Positions 1-9,017 of a stretch of DNA of 64,000 bases are shown here, in pieces. Under the pieces are notes generated by a model that searched no databases, had not been told where the DNA came from, and was given only the letters and a program-made list of their open reading frames with translations. Source of the stretch: Candidatus Poribacteria bacterium (GTDB lineage: Bacteria; Poribacteria; WGA-4E; WGA-3G); the NCBI GenBank assembly GCA_958295945.1, contig OY282386.1, positions 5,202,204 to 5,266,203 of the forward strand, written 5' to 3'. The translations under genes and the position numbers were made by a program. Position 1 is the first letter of the stretch, and each line of letters starts with the position of its first letter.

Positions 1-1351
1 TTGCAACAATTTCACCAGTGTTTTCATCTTTGACAACGCGTTCGCAGGTGATGTAGTATGCATGCTTTAGGCGCACTTCACAGCCAGGAGCAAGTCTATA
101 GAATTTTTTGGGAGGGTCTTCCATAAAATCATCACGTTCAATATAGATTTCTCTTGAGAATGGAATCTCTCTTGTCCCAGCATTTTCATCTTCCGGATTG
201 TTATCTGCATCAAGCATCTCTACTTGATCTTCCGGATAATTATCTATGATCACTTTAACCGGATCCAGTACAGCCATAACACGCGGTGCGCGTTGGTTCA
301 GATCGTTGCGTATAGAGTATTCAAGCTGCCCAACTTCTATGAGATTATCGGCTTTTGACACGCCAATGCGATTACAGAAGTCCCGTATAGATTCTGGAGT
401 ATAACCACGACGGCGCATGCCAGAAAGCGTTGGTAATCTTGGATCGTCCCACCCATTCACGTGTCCACCTTCAACAAGGATTTTCAGTTTCCTCTTACCA
501 AGAACTGTATATGTAAGGTTCAGACGCGCAAATTCTATCTGCCGAGGTTGATAAATCTCCAATGATTCCAAAAACCAATCGTATAAAGGACGATGGTCTT
601 CAAACTGAACATCACATAACGAGTGCGTTACACCTTCAATAGAATCGGATTGTCCGTGTGTGAAATCATAAGTAGGATAGATGCACCAATTCGTTCCGTG
701 CCTATAGTGAGGGGTACGGAGAACACGATACATCACCGGATCACGCATATTTAGGTTCGGACTTCTCATGTCAATTTTGGCACGGAGCGTCCGAGAACCG
801 TCTGCAAACTCGCCAGCACGCATACCACGAAACAAGGTCAGATTCTCCTCAACTGTCCGATTTCGATAGGGACTATCTTTGCCTGGAGTTACCAATGTGC
901 CACGATAATCACGTGTTTCGTCGGGTGTCAAATCGCAGACATACGCTCTATCTTTCTCAATCAGTTTGATGGCATATTCATAGAGTGTCTCAAAATAGTC
1001 CGATGCGTAGAATTCACGATCTTTCCAATCAAATCCAAGCCAATTCACATCGCGTTTGATTGCCTCTACGAATTCATGCTCTTCAGTTATCGGGTTGCTA
1101 TCGTCAAACCGAAGGTTATAAAGACCATCAAAATCTTCAGCAATTCCAAAACTTATACAGATAGCTTTTGCATGTCCAATATGGAGGTAACCACTCGGTT
1201 CCGGTGGAAATCTGGTATGAACTCTTCCATCAAATCTATTGCACGTCATATCTTCTTCTATCGCTTGACGGATAAAGTTTGTGTCAGAGGTGTTCTTGTC
1301 ATTCTCTGTTGTGTTTTTGTTTTTTTTTGAGTCGTGTACCGGATGATTCAT
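1..1351 (-). CDS. glnS: Glutaminyl-tRNA synthetase, partial (C-terminus outside window)
   Basis: This cytoplasmic class I synthetase charges tRNA-Gln with glutamine. The reading frame runs open off the left edge, so about 450 N-terminal codons are present. The protein begins [13 protein letters not shown] and then shows the GlnRS N-terminal pattern [10 protein letters not shown], the class I HIGH box inside [11 protein letters not shown], and LRFDDSNP. Further on it has [13 protein letters not shown] at the KMSKS-equivalent loop (VMSKRKL in the E. coli enzyme, here VLGKRKL) and [15 protein letters not shown]. These features favour GlnRS over GltX. The Asn/Lys-rich first 20 residues precede the conserved region and may be a short extension. 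Upstream lie about 170 bp without a clear promoter. Family assignment is firm; whether the true start is this ATG is less certain. Confidence 0.95.
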   Translation of the reverse strand, partial: MNHPVHDSKKNKNTTENDKNTSDTNFIRQAIEEDMTCNRFDGRVHTRFPPEPSGYLHIGHAKAICISFGIAEDFDGLYNLRFDDSNPITEEHEFVEAIKRDVNWLGFDWKDREFYASDYFETLYEYAIKLIEKDRAYVCDLTPDETRDYRGTLVTPGKDSPYRNRTVEENLTLFRGMRAGEFADGSRTLRAKIDMRSPNLNMRDPVMYRVLRTPHYRHGTNWCIYPTYDFTHGQSDSIEGVTHSLCDVQFEDHRPLYDWFLESLEIYQPRQIEFARLNLTYTVLGKRKLKILVEGGHVNGWDDPRLPTLSGMRRRGYTPESIRDFCNRIGVSKADNLIEVGQLEYSIRNDLNQRAPRVMAVLDPVKVIIDNYPEDQVEMLDADNNPEDENAGTREIPFSREIYIERDDFMEDPPKKFYRLAPGCEVRLKHAYYITCERVVKDENTGEIVA

Positions 1352-1521
1352 GAATAACTCCTAACAAGAAAGATGTAACTTTCAATCTGTGCTATAGTTG
1401 AAAATTTGTAAAGATGCTTGTGTTCCCGTTTCTTCCACTCTAAAAATATGAAACCCATTATTAATGTAATACGTTAAAAGTGTAGGGGAGAGTAACAACA
1501 AAAATATTTTGGGGGATAGAT

Positions 1522-1731
1522 ATGTATAAGGATAAGGACAAACCTGACAAAGAAAGACAACTGTTAGAAAATAGGAAGCCAAGGTATTACGAGTTAGCAT
1601 TATATTTTGCAGCTGCAAAAGCAAAAGAGGAAGAATTTCATTGGGATAATTTTATTGACAATTTATCCTTTATCTGTGATAAATATGCCTCTCACATCAA
1701 GTCTAACAACGTCTCTAATATGGAAATGTGA
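1522..1731 (+). CDS. Small hypothetical protein (69 aa)
   Basis: Not recognised. The ORF starts at an ATG eight bases after a purine-rich GGGGGAT stretch that could serve as ribosome binding site. It encodes a charged, soluble, probably helical 69-residue protein (Lys/Glu-rich first half, Asn-rich end) with no signal peptide or membrane segment. It lies between glnS and the yvcK-like gene, both read from the other strand. Composition resembles coding sequence, but an antisense ORF overlaps its first half and there is no homologue known to me, so it may be fortuitous. Confidence 0.4.
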   Translation: MYKDKDKPDKERQLLENRKPRYYELALYFAAAKAKEEEFHWDNFIDNLSFICDKYASHIKSNNVSNMEM

Positions 1732-1776
1732 TTCTCCTCTTAATTGTTAAATGACGCAAATCCTGATTTCTTATAT

Positions 1777-1803
1777 AGGGTAAGGTTTCTTGTAACCTGC
1801 CCT
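1777..1803. terminator. Bulged hairpin between convergent genes
   Basis: AGGGTAAGGTT and AACCTGCCCT form a stem of about ten pairs (one wobble, one bulge) around a six-base loop. It lies between the end of the 69-aa ORF and the stop codon of the yvcK-like gene, which read toward each other. T-rich sequence follows on the plus strand. A bidirectional terminator is plausible but not proven. Confidence 0.35.
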
Positions 1804-3055
1804 ATTTCTCTTTAATCTTTTCCTTCAATCTTGTATGATTCTTGAATATCTCCACGAGATTCGTCACTAACTTTTCAGGATCATGACGAATAACGTTCAT
1901 CTGAACACCACCTAACCACGTCCCGATTTCAGTAACGACCATGTCTCTGATTAGATCTGCCTCAACAACGATTATACCATCATCTTCAAGTTTCTCCATC
2001 TTACGGTTATAGGACACTTGGACTTTTGAAGCATCCGCGACATGCATAGTTTCTGCTGAAAGGGATGAAATGTCTTTGGATAGGTTCAACACCTCAGTCA
2101 GATGTTCGGTATCTTCAGCCAACTTCGCAAGTCCTTCTTCAGCAAATGAACGAATACGAGTCAGTTGTGAGACCATTTCTTTCCGCACATACTCCTGCAT
2201 GATCTCCTGCGGGGCAGGTTGGTTATTTACCAAAACATAGTCAATCGGAATCTTTGCATGGTCAAATATAGCGTTGACATGATCAGTGACTGCATAACCG
2301 TCTGTTTCTCCCGGTTGGGTCATCACATTGCATACGTAGATTTTCAAGGCGTTTGAACGTTGAATAGTATCTACGATGCCTCTAATCACAAGATTTGGCA
2401 TAATACTGGTGTATAGACTACCCGGCCCGATGATTATAGCATCCGCGTTAACAAGCACTTCAATCGCTGTGTCGTGTGCTTGGCACACATAATCTTCATC
2501 GTAGTGATGATGTGTTTTCCCGTTCTCTCGCGGTTCAAAAAAGACGCGTTTTATCGGTTCACGATTTTCACGTACCGGTATAGTTGATTCACCTTTGACG
2601 ATTTCACCATCTGCAAGTTCAGCACAAAGCACGGTATAATCTAATGTCACCGGAATGATTTGTCCACGCACCGAGAGCAGGCGGGATGCAGCTTCAATCG
2701 CCATCGGAAAATTGCCTTTGAACTGCTCGGTCAGGGCAGTTAATAACAGATTACCGATGGTATGTCCGCCGAGATCACCATTGCTTGAAAAGCGGTGTTC
2801 AAAAAGACCGGCAAGTTCATCTGCATCCGATAATGTACACAGCAACCTACGGATATCACCTGGCGGTAACATATCAAATTCTTCAACGAGACGACCCGAA
2901 CTCCCACCATCATCAGAGACAGTAACAATCGCAGATAAACTGTCAAGATCAATAATCCTACGGTCACCGTTCTCTAAATCGGCAAATTGCTTAATTCCGC
3001 TGAGCAATGCGGATAATCCACTTCCACCGCCAATGCAGGCAATTTTCAAAGACAT
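1802..3055 (-). CDS. yvcK: YvcK/CofD-like gluconeogenesis factor
   Basis: Cytoplasmic UDP-sugar-binding protein of the YvcK family, which in Bacillus is needed for growth on gluconeogenic carbon and for cell shape. The N-terminus carries the phosphate-binding loop CIGGGSGLSALLSGIK followed by TVSDDGGSSGRLVEEF and PPGDIRRLL; the mid-region has IIIGPGSLYTSIMPNL and NVMTQPGETDGY, all hallmarks of the CofD-related fold. Length of 417 aa is longer than the usual ~320; the extra C-terminal 90 residues contain no motif I recognise. The start ATG follows GGAG with good spacing. It is downstream of glmM on the same strand, fitting a link to UDP-GlcNAc and envelope metabolism. Confidence 0.88.
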   Translation of the reverse strand: MSLKIACIGGGSGLSALLSGIKQFADLENGDRRIIDLDSLSAIVTVSDDGGSSGRLVEEFDMLPPGDIRRLLCTLSDADELAGLFEHRFSSNGDLGGHTIGNLLLTALTEQFKGNFPMAIEAASRLLSVRGQIIPVTLDYTVLCAELADGEIVKGESTIPVRENREPIKRVFFEPRENGKTHHHYDEDYVCQAHDTAIEVLVNADAIIIGPGSLYTSIMPNLVIRGIVDTIQRSNALKIYVCNVMTQPGETDGYAVTDHVNAIFDHAKIPIDYVLVNNQPAPQEIMQEYVRKEMVSQLTRIRSFAEEGLAKLAEDTEHLTEVLNLSKDISSLSAETMHVADASKVQVSYNRKMEKLEDDGIIVVEADLIRDMVVTEIGTWLGGVQMNVIRHDPEKLVTNLVEIFKNHTRLKEKIKEK

Positions 3056-3174
3056 AACTACTCCAAACCGTCAAACCATTGTTCAGTAAACTCAAATTAT
3101 TGTAGTTTTAATATTGGACAAAAATTGTCAGATTTCTAAATTCAAAGATTTATTATAATATGTGACAAATAACG

Positions 3175-4590
3175 CTATTTAAGGTTTATCTGTTTCATTA
3201 ACATTTTTAGATTTTTTAGAGTTTCATCACAGAGCATTTCTGCTTCAGATTCAGACGGTGCCTCACTGAATACTCTAATTACTGGTTCTGTACCAGATTT
3301 TCGGATGTTAACCCATCTGTCTTCCCATGCGCGTTTGATGCCATCTGTCAATTCAAGATTGAATGTTCGTTCTCCTGTCCCTGTTGTTCTAACCTCTTTC
3401 TTATACATTTCTAAAGCAAGCTCCACGAGTTGGGTCGCAACTGTTTGTGATGGGATTTCCAGTTTTTTCCTACACATTTCATATTTCGGCATGGACTCAA
3501 CAAGATCGGACAATGTGCTTTTGGATTCGACAAGATGTTGAACAATCGCTGCGATTGATGTGATACCATCTGTCGTATGGTTGATAGAGGGATATATTAT
3601 ACCTCCTGTGCCTTCTCCGCCAATAACAGCGTTAACCTCATGCATCTTTTCAACGACCCATCCCACACCAACTTTCGTTCGATGAAGCATCGCACCATGC
3701 TTTTCCGCAATATCATCTAACATCCGACTCGTTGAAACGGTAGCAACAATATCTCCTTTTTTCTTTTGAAGAATAAAATCTGCTACAATGGCGAGTGTCC
3801 ATTCTCCACTGAGGGCAGTACCACAATCCGTTACAATCACAACCCGATCCGCATCTCCATCATGTGCGAATCCGATATCTGCTCCAGTGTCACATACAGT
3901 TTGGCATAGTTCACTCAACGCATCAGGTGTAGGTTCGGCAGAACGATTGAAGTTACCGTCAGGCACACAATTAACTTCAACCACATCACAACCGAGTTCC
4001 CGCAATAAAATAGGGCTAATCACACATCCCGCACCATTGCCACAATCAAGTGCAACCTTTAATTTCGTGCTCTGTATTAAATCTAAGTCAAGCCATGGCA
4101 AATTGTGTATATGCTTAAGGTGATGATTTACGGCATCCTCATATACTTCAAACGTTCCTAACTTATTCCATGTTGATAAAGCAAACTCCTCAGTTTCATA
4201 TATGTGTGTCAACTCCTCCCGTTCTGTCTGTGTCAGCAACCTTCCTGATTCTGATGCAAATTCTATGCCATTCCACTCCACAGGATTATGACTGGCAGTG
4301 ATGGTAATACTACCTTGCGCATCCAGTGTTTTTGCAGTCAAGAGGACAGTCGGTGTTGGACACAAACCTACATCAATGACCTTACATCCTGTTGCAAAAA
4401 GACCTGCTAATACTGCATGCCGAATCATAGGACTTGAAGTGCGTGTATCTCGTCCCACAACCACAGTTTTACCACCGACAAATGTGCCAAAAGCAAGCGC
4501 GAACCGTGTAATTGTCCGCATATCAAGCGAAACACCAACCTGCCCGCGAACTCCCGAGACACTAATAATAGGATCTTGTGTTTTAGGCAT
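3175..4590 (-). CDS. glmM: Phosphoglucosamine mutase / phosphohexomutase
   Basis: Interconverts glucosamine-6-phosphate and glucosamine-1-phosphate on the path to UDP-GlcNAc, in the cytoplasm. Visible alpha-D-phosphohexomutase motifs, in order: VSGVRGQVG at the N-terminus, the phosphoserine loop ITASHNPVEWNG (residues about 96-107), the metal loop AHDGDADRVVIV, the sugar loop GGEGTGGIIYP, and the C-terminal phosphate loop RKSGTEPVIRVFSEA. The GEGTGG loop rather than GEQSGH makes a phosphomannomutase or phosphoglucomutase role possible. RBS AGAGAGG precedes the ATG. It lies 28 bp downstream of a membrane protein and belongs to the 6072-1802 minus-strand run. Confidence 0.85.
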   Translation of the reverse strand: MPKTQDPIISVSGVRGQVGVSLDMRTITRFALAFGTFVGGKTVVVGRDTRTSSPMIRHAVLAGLFATGCKVIDVGLCPTPTVLLTAKTLDAQGSITITASHNPVEWNGIEFASESGRLLTQTEREELTHIYETEEFALSTWNKLGTFEVYEDAVNHHLKHIHNLPWLDLDLIQSTKLKVALDCGNGAGCVISPILLRELGCDVVEVNCVPDGNFNRSAEPTPDALSELCQTVCDTGADIGFAHDGDADRVVIVTDCGTALSGEWTLAIVADFILQKKKGDIVATVSTSRMLDDIAEKHGAMLHRTKVGVGWVVEKMHEVNAVIGGEGTGGIIYPSINHTTDGITSIAAIVQHLVESKSTLSDLVESMPKYEMCRKKLEIPSQTVATQLVELALEMYKKEVRTTGTGERTFNLELTDGIKRAWEDRWVNIRKSGTEPVIRVFSEAPSESEAEMLCDETLKNLKMLMKQINLK

Positions 4591-4618
4591 GAATCCTCTC
4601 TACAATAATTATTTCACT

Positions 4619-5398
4619 TCAATCAATAACGACAAAATTGGATGACCTATAAAGTTGCCATGTCCACAGAAAACAACACCCGCCTATGACAAGCTGCCAG
4701 AAACAACTAACATACCACGGTGGATATGAGTAAACAAAATATGTAATCGGTGTAAGTTCATATAACAACGGATTTCTAAAAATGTCCCAACCATCAAAGA
4801 TGTTACACACTGCAATCAACGGGTTTAAGTGGAGGATGGGTTGAACCATCGGTTGTATATTATCAATGTAACGTCCCAAAAGCTTTAGAAGAAACGCACT
4901 TCCCAACAATACACCCCATATAAGATACGCAAATTCAGTTCCAAAAAATGCATCCTTCAATACCCGCGCACCCCACATACCGACTGCTCCTGCTGAAAAA
5001 CTATAGAGTGTCAAAACAACTATCATCACCAATACTTTGCCGATTGTAACTTCAGTAACTATCAGTGCTAATCCTGTTGATAAGTATACCCAACATAGAA
5101 GTGGTATTAGACTAATAAAAAGACGTGTCAATAGATGTCTAACGGTAAAGATAGGACTAAGCAAGAACATCTGTTTGGAAGGAGTGGTTCGATTATCAAA
5201 AACTATACTTGTAGAGGCAAGATAAGGTGCTACTAAGAGAACAACGAACACCTGTGCAAGTGAAAAACACTCGGCAGTTGAACCAAGGTTGGCACGGTTC
5301 AACAATCCATATACCAACCATTGTAAAAGACTCGCTATACCAATAGATATAAAGATAATCTTTATTGAAATACGTTTTGTCTCAATCACGGAATTCAT
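4619..5398 (-). CDS. Polytopic membrane protein, ABC-2 permease-like
   Basis: A 259-aa hydrophobic protein with about six predicted membrane spans (around residues 12-32, 45-62, 88-110, 115-140, 155-175 and 225-245). The order and length resemble ABC-2-type transport permeases such as Gld/Nos-type subunits, but there is no ATPase gene next to it and I see no diagnostic motif, so the transporter role is only a suggestion. It starts 14 bp after the stop of the HEAT/TPR gene and ends 28 bp before glmM, so it is probably co-transcribed with both. Shine-Dalgarno sequence is weak, consistent with coupling to the gene upstream. Confidence 0.7.
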   Translation of the reverse strand: MNSVIETKRISIKIIFISIGIASLLQWLVYGLLNRANLGSTAECFSLAQVFVVLLVAPYLASTSIVFDNRTTPSKQMFLLSPIFTVRHLLTRLFISLIPLLCWVYLSTGLALIVTEVTIGKVLVMIVVLTLYSFSAGAVGMWGARVLKDAFFGTEFAYLIWGVLLGSAFLLKLLGRYIDNIQPMVQPILHLNPLIAVCNIFDGWDIFRNPLLYELTPITYFVYSYPPWYVSCFWQLVIGGCCFLWTWQLYRSSNFVVID

Positions 5399-5412
5399 TG
5401 GTAATTTCTAAA

Positions 5413-6072
5413 CTATTTCTTTCCTTCTTCCAACACACGACGAAGTTGAATGATTACCTTAGCAATTGAAATGAGATTCGGATTAATATTCAATGCCTGT
5501 TGATATGCCTCAATTGCTTCACCGACTTCACCCAATCTAAGATATGCGTGTCCCATGCCAGCATAAGCACCAAAATGATACGGGTTAAGTTTGACTGTCT
5601 GTTGACAGTCTTCAATTGCTTTTTCCCACTCTCCAATTACAAAATATGCAATCGCACGTTGGTTATATCCTTCAGCGAAAGTCGGAGCGACTTCTATTAC
5701 TTCAGCAAATTGTTCAATAGCTTCTGAAAATTTCTCGCTTTCTATATGTTGTTTTCCAACATTTAGTTTCGTATCAACATCATCATTACCCGAACGTGAC
5801 CATATATTCCATAAGGATGTTTCGGTGTTGACAGTTGCACGATAATCGTTGTTTTTTAGGTTTTTGACTAATACAGGCACTATGTTCATGCTACCAATCA
5901 ATCCAAGAGCAGTGGCAGCCGCACGTGCGACAAGGATATCTTCATTTTTTAAATAATTCACTAAGTCGCTTTCTGTATATTTTGATGATAGAACCTGTCT
6001 AAGATTGTCCTCATCTACATCATTTGTATACATGAGTGCTGCTAATTTTGAGAACCCATTACCTACCGACAT
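5413..6072 (-). CDS. HEAT/TPR repeat protein
   Basis: A soluble 219-aa scaffold-type protein. Residues about 25-90 look like HEAT/armadillo-type helices (NEDILVARAAATALGLIG, NIVPVLVKNLKN). Residues 103-205 contain three TPRs with the typical A-x-x-x-Y/F pattern (EAIEQFAEVIEVAPTFAEGY, KAIEDCQQTVKLNPYHFGAY, EAIEAYQQALNINPN). The ATG follows a strong AAGGAGGG site. As first gene of the minus-strand run with the membrane protein and glmM, it may assist an envelope process; no specific partner can be named. Confidence 0.8.
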   Translation of the reverse strand: MSVGNGFSKLAALMYTNDVDEDNLRQVLSSKYTESDLVNYLKNEDILVARAAATALGLIGSMNIVPVLVKNLKNNDYRATVNTETSLWNIWSRSGNDDVDTKLNVGKQHIESEKFSEAIEQFAEVIEVAPTFAEGYNQRAIAYFVIGEWEKAIEDCQQTVKLNPYHFGAYAGMGHAYLRLGEVGEAIEAYQQALNINPNLISIAKVIIQLRRVLEEGKK

Positions 6073-6138
6073 TGTATACCCTCCTTAATCTAATTTGATT
6101 ATAACACATCCTTGTTGATATAACAAATATATGTCTAT

Positions 6139-6323
6139 GATGGGGGTGTGTAAAGTTTTTGTCACCGTAGACATCAATTCAAGTGAAAAACCTGTAATCT
6201 ATTGTAGGGCGGGTCTCTGTTCCCGCTCGTTACCTCCAATTCTCAGACATGGCGGGGCACAGAGACCCGCCCCTACAATGGTTGGTGAGAAGCTAGTGAC
6301 AAAAATTTTACACACCCCTCATC
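6139..6323. mobile_element. MITE-like element with 27-bp terminal inverted repeats
   Basis: About 185 bp bounded by GATGGGGGTGTGTAAAG (continuing TTTTTGTCAC) and its near-perfect inverse. Inside sits a second inverted repeat, ATTGTAGGGCGGGTCTCTG facing CAGAGACCCGCCCCTACAAT. No transposase is encoded. The same two nested inverted-repeat sequences recur at 39.72-39.84 kb, and the outer end alone at 19.91 kb, so this is a dispersed family. The right end stops about 10 bp before the argF -35 box. Any short ORF across it is not a gene. Confidence 0.75.
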
Positions 6324-6333
6324 AAAAAAAGAT

Positions 6334-6362
6334 TTGACATCCACATTCAACTCAGTTATAAT
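6334..6362 (+). promoter_or_regulatory. sigma70-type promoter of argF
   Basis: TTGACA at 6334-6339 and TATAAT at 6357-6362 with a 17-bp spacer, both perfect matches to the consensus. Transcription would begin near 6370, giving a leader of about 60 nt before argF. It lies directly beyond the MITE end, so the element either stopped just short of the promoter or helped form it. Confidence 0.8.
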
Positions 6363-6427
6363 TACCATTTCTTTCCACCGATAGTCTCAACAGTAAACAT
6401 ACAAATATGACCATTGCGGAGGTAAGT

Positions 6428-7366
6428 ATGCACCTAATTACTTTAAAAGACTGGTCAGAAGCAGAAATCCGAGAAACCGTAGAGAACTGCATCAAAATCA
6501 AGAATCATCCTGAGAAATATAGACATGCCGCGTCTGCATTAAGCCTCTCATTACTATTTCAAAAGACATCTACTCGGACACGGTGTGCTGGAGAGATTGG
6601 TATCTTACAGTTAGGTGGACATGCACTTTATTTAGACTGGCGAACAACGAACTTCGGATTGGCAGATCTCGGAGACGAAATGCATGTCTTGTCAGATTAT
6701 GTTGATATCATATTAGCACGATTCTTGAAGCATAGTGATATCCAAAAGGCTGCGGATGCCGCATCCGTTCCTGTCATCAACGGTTGTTGCGACAGATACC
6801 ACCCAACACAAGCCATAGGTGACCTTATGACAATAAAAGAACATCTTGGGAAGTTAGAAGGTGTTAAGCTCTGCTTTATAGGTATTCATAACAATGTCTG
6901 TAATTCATTGATATCCGCAGGAATGAATGTTGGACTTGCAGTAACCGTTATTGCTCCTGAAGTTAACCCAGCTGCCGTTGATGAAGAACTATGGACACAA
7001 GCGGAACAGAAAGGGTACTATAAATCCATTCCTACAGATACACTTGACTCAAATGCAGAACTACAGGAGATTATCGCTGAAAACGATGTTGTCTACACAG
7101 ATACTTGGTTAGATATGGAATTCTTCGCAGATCCAGACTTTGCGGAGGAACGGGAACGACGTATGAAACTGATGATGCCCTATCAGTTGAATCCTTCGCT
7201 TCTTAAAGGGATTGACTGTAAGATAATGCATTGTCTACCTGCACATCGCGGCTATGAAATTGCTGGTGAACTCCTTGATGACCCACGTGCAGTCATCTTT
7301 GAACAATCAGAAAACCGACTGCACAGCATGAAAGCAATCATACTCAAATTGCTTGAACGTTCTTAA
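6428..7366 (+). CDS. argF: Ornithine carbamoyltransferase
   Basis: Transfers the carbamoyl group to ornithine to give citrulline in arginine biosynthesis; cytoplasmic trimer. It has the carbamoyl-phosphate loop STRTR (FQKTSTRTRCAGEI), the HPTQ box in YHPTQAIGDLMTI, and the C-terminal HCLPAHRG with the conserved Cys of the ornithine site. An upstream in-frame ATG at 6407 exists, but GGAGGT sits 4 bases before the ATG at 6428, which gives a 312-aa protein of usual length, so 6428 is preferred. A consensus promoter lies at 6334-6362. Putrescine or N-acetylornithine carbamoyltransferase are alternatives I cannot fully exclude. Confidence 0.88.
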   Translation: MHLITLKDWSEAEIRETVENCIKIKNHPEKYRHAASALSLSLLFQKTSTRTRCAGEIGILQLGGHALYLDWRTTNFGLADLGDEMHVLSDYVDIILARFLKHSDIQKAADAASVPVINGCCDRYHPTQAIGDLMTIKEHLGKLEGVKLCFIGIHNNVCNSLISAGMNVGLAVTVIAPEVNPAAVDEELWTQAEQKGYYKSIPTDTLDSNAELQEIIAENDVVYTDTWLDMEFFADPDFAEERERRMKLMMPYQLNPSLLKGIDCKIMHCLPAHRGYEIAGELLDDPRAVIFEQSENRLHSMKAIILKLLERS

Positions 7367-7448
7367 CTTATATCAAGAGTTAGAAAGACGCGTCGATGAA
7401 AGCAATAGAGAGATAACGTAAACATAGTTCACACAACGAAGCTGACAA

Positions 7449-7733
7449 ATGGACTACAGAAAGTTTTTCATAAGCCTTGCTTTACTCACACTAATCACCT
7501 TGAGGCTTATCGTTTTCATCACGTATACTTATACCAGTTATACGCCAGAAGGAACGATCGTTTCTCTGTTTATTATAATATTGAAACTGCTGTTCTTTGG
7601 GTTAGTCGTTATCGCACACATATATCTTACCTACCTTGTATTTCTATTTTTGTTCCGGTTGCTGCGAAAGTTACTCTACTTTATTTCCGCCACATTGCGG
7701 AGAATGTATCATATAATTTGCACCAGGCGGTAG
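7449..7733 (+). CDS. Small membrane protein (94 aa)
   Basis: Not recognised. Two strongly hydrophobic segments (about residues 5-28 and 37-72, the latter possibly two short spans) end in a basic tail (RRMYHIICTRR), suggesting an inner-membrane protein with cytoplasmic C-terminus. It lies between argF and the threonine synthase gene on the same strand. The Shine-Dalgarno sequence is poor, which lowers confidence. Confidence 0.5.
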   Translation: MDYRKFFISLALLTLITLRLIVFITYTYTSYTPEGTIVSLFIIILKLLFFGLVVIAHIYLTYLVFLFLFRLLRKLLYFISATLRRMYHIICTRR

Positions 7734-7816
7734 CATCTATGAAAGCGCACACCAGTAAAGTGTTTCTGAACTTACTCTAAATCCTAATAATGATTTATAA
7801 TTTTTCTGTATAAAAC

Positions 7817-8968
7817 ATGAATAACTTTCTACAACACCTTGAATGCAGTCGTTGTGGTGAAACTTTCCCACATATTGTCCCACAAAATCTCTGTCATTCC
7901 TGCGGGAAACCGCTTTTTGCACGTTACGCACTTGACCAATTGACTGATACTTGGAAACCAAAACAACTACAGTCAAGACCTAATACTTTGTGGAGATATA
8001 GGGAACTGCTCCCTATCAGCAATGATAAACACATCGTATCACTCGGTGAGACGTTGACCCCGCTCATCCACGCAAAGAGACTTGGGGCACAATTCGGTCT
8101 ACAGCAACTTTGGATTAAGGACGAATCCCGTTTGCCAACAGGTAGTTTCAAGGCACGCGGATTAGCAATGGCTGTTTCCAAAGCGAAAGAACTCGGTATT
8201 AAAAAACTCGCAATCCCATCTGCAGGAAATGCAGCAACTGCATTATCAGTTTATGCTGCATCTGCGGGGATACCGGCATTTATTTTTATGCCGAAAGACA
8301 CACCCACATATAATATTGAAACCTGTCAACTTGTTGGAGCAAACGTTACACTTATTGATGGGTTGATTAGCGATGCTGGTAAGTCGGTCGCAGAACGGAA
8401 AACAGATGAAGGCTGGTTTGATGTATCTACACTTAAAGAACCATACCGCGTAGAAGGCAAAAAAACGATGGGATTTGAGTTGGCAGAACAGTTCGGTTGG
8501 AAACTACCAGATGTGATTGTCTATCCTACGGGTGGCGGAACAGGTATTGTTGGCATGTGGAAGGGTTTTGCTGAATTAGAGGCAATCGGTTGGATAGGTA
8601 AAAAACGTCCACGTTTTATATCGGTTCAAGCAGAGGGTTGTGCGCCAATTGTAAAAGCATGGAATGAAGGGAAAACGCATGCTGAACCTTGGCAAAATGC
8701 TCACACCATCGCAAGCGGATTGAGGGTGCCGCAAGCAATCGGTGACTTTCTGATTTTAGAGGCTATACGGGAAAGTGGAGGAACGGCAGTTGCTGTTACT
8801 GATGATGCCATCAAAGAGGCTATGCAGATGCTACCATCAACTGAAGGAATATTAACATGTCCTGAAGGCGCAGCAACTGTTGCAGCATTAGAAGAACTTG
8901 TTGGGAACGGAACAATCAAGTCGTCTGATCAGGTGGTGTTGTTTAATACGGGTGGGTATCAATCATAA
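7817..8968 (+). CDS. thrC: Threonine synthase (PLP-dependent, fold type II)
   Basis: Converts O-phosphohomoserine to threonine using pyridoxal phosphate. The N-terminus is a zinc-ribbon-like CSRCGETF...LCHSCGKPLF, frequent in threonine synthases of this class. The PLP lysine sits in LPTGSFKARGLAMAV, the substrate loop is PSAGNAATALSVYA, and the phosphate-binding glycine loop is YPTGGGTGIVGM. Length of 383 aa is normal for the short class. A TATAAT box lies 15 bases before the ATG, with no clear Shine-Dalgarno sequence. A cysteate synthase or related enzyme would look similar, so the substrate is inferred from family. Confidence 0.83.
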   Translation: MNNFLQHLECSRCGETFPHIVPQNLCHSCGKPLFARYALDQLTDTWKPKQLQSRPNTLWRYRELLPISNDKHIVSLGETLTPLIHAKRLGAQFGLQQLWIKDESRLPTGSFKARGLAMAVSKAKELGIKKLAIPSAGNAATALSVYAASAGIPAFIFMPKDTPTYNIETCQLVGANVTLIDGLISDAGKSVAERKTDEGWFDVSTLKEPYRVEGKKTMGFELAEQFGWKLPDVIVYPTGGGTGIVGMWKGFAELEAIGWIGKKRPRFISVQAEGCAPIVKAWNEGKTHAEPWQNAHTIASGLRVPQAIGDFLILEAIRESGGTAVAVTDDAIKEAMQMLPSTEGILTCPEGAATVAALEELVGNGTIKSSDQVVLFNTGGYQS

Positions 8969-8978
8969 TAAAAGAAAT

Positions 8979-9011
8979 ATCCGTGAGCACGAATTAGTCG
9001 TACCCACGGAT
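8979..9011. terminator. Hairpin between convergent genes
   Basis: ATCCGTG (8979-8985) pairs with CACGGAT (9005-9011), and ACGA/TCGT can pair inside the loop. It lies between the stop codons of thrC and of the secreted protein gene on the other strand and is a likely bidirectional terminator, although no long T-run follows. Confidence 0.45.
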
Positions 9012-9017
9012 AACGGC

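Noticed and set aside
6131-6337. Short ORF of 68 aa across the MITE
   Set aside because: It runs over both inverted repeats and has no coding features; the DNA is explained by the element.
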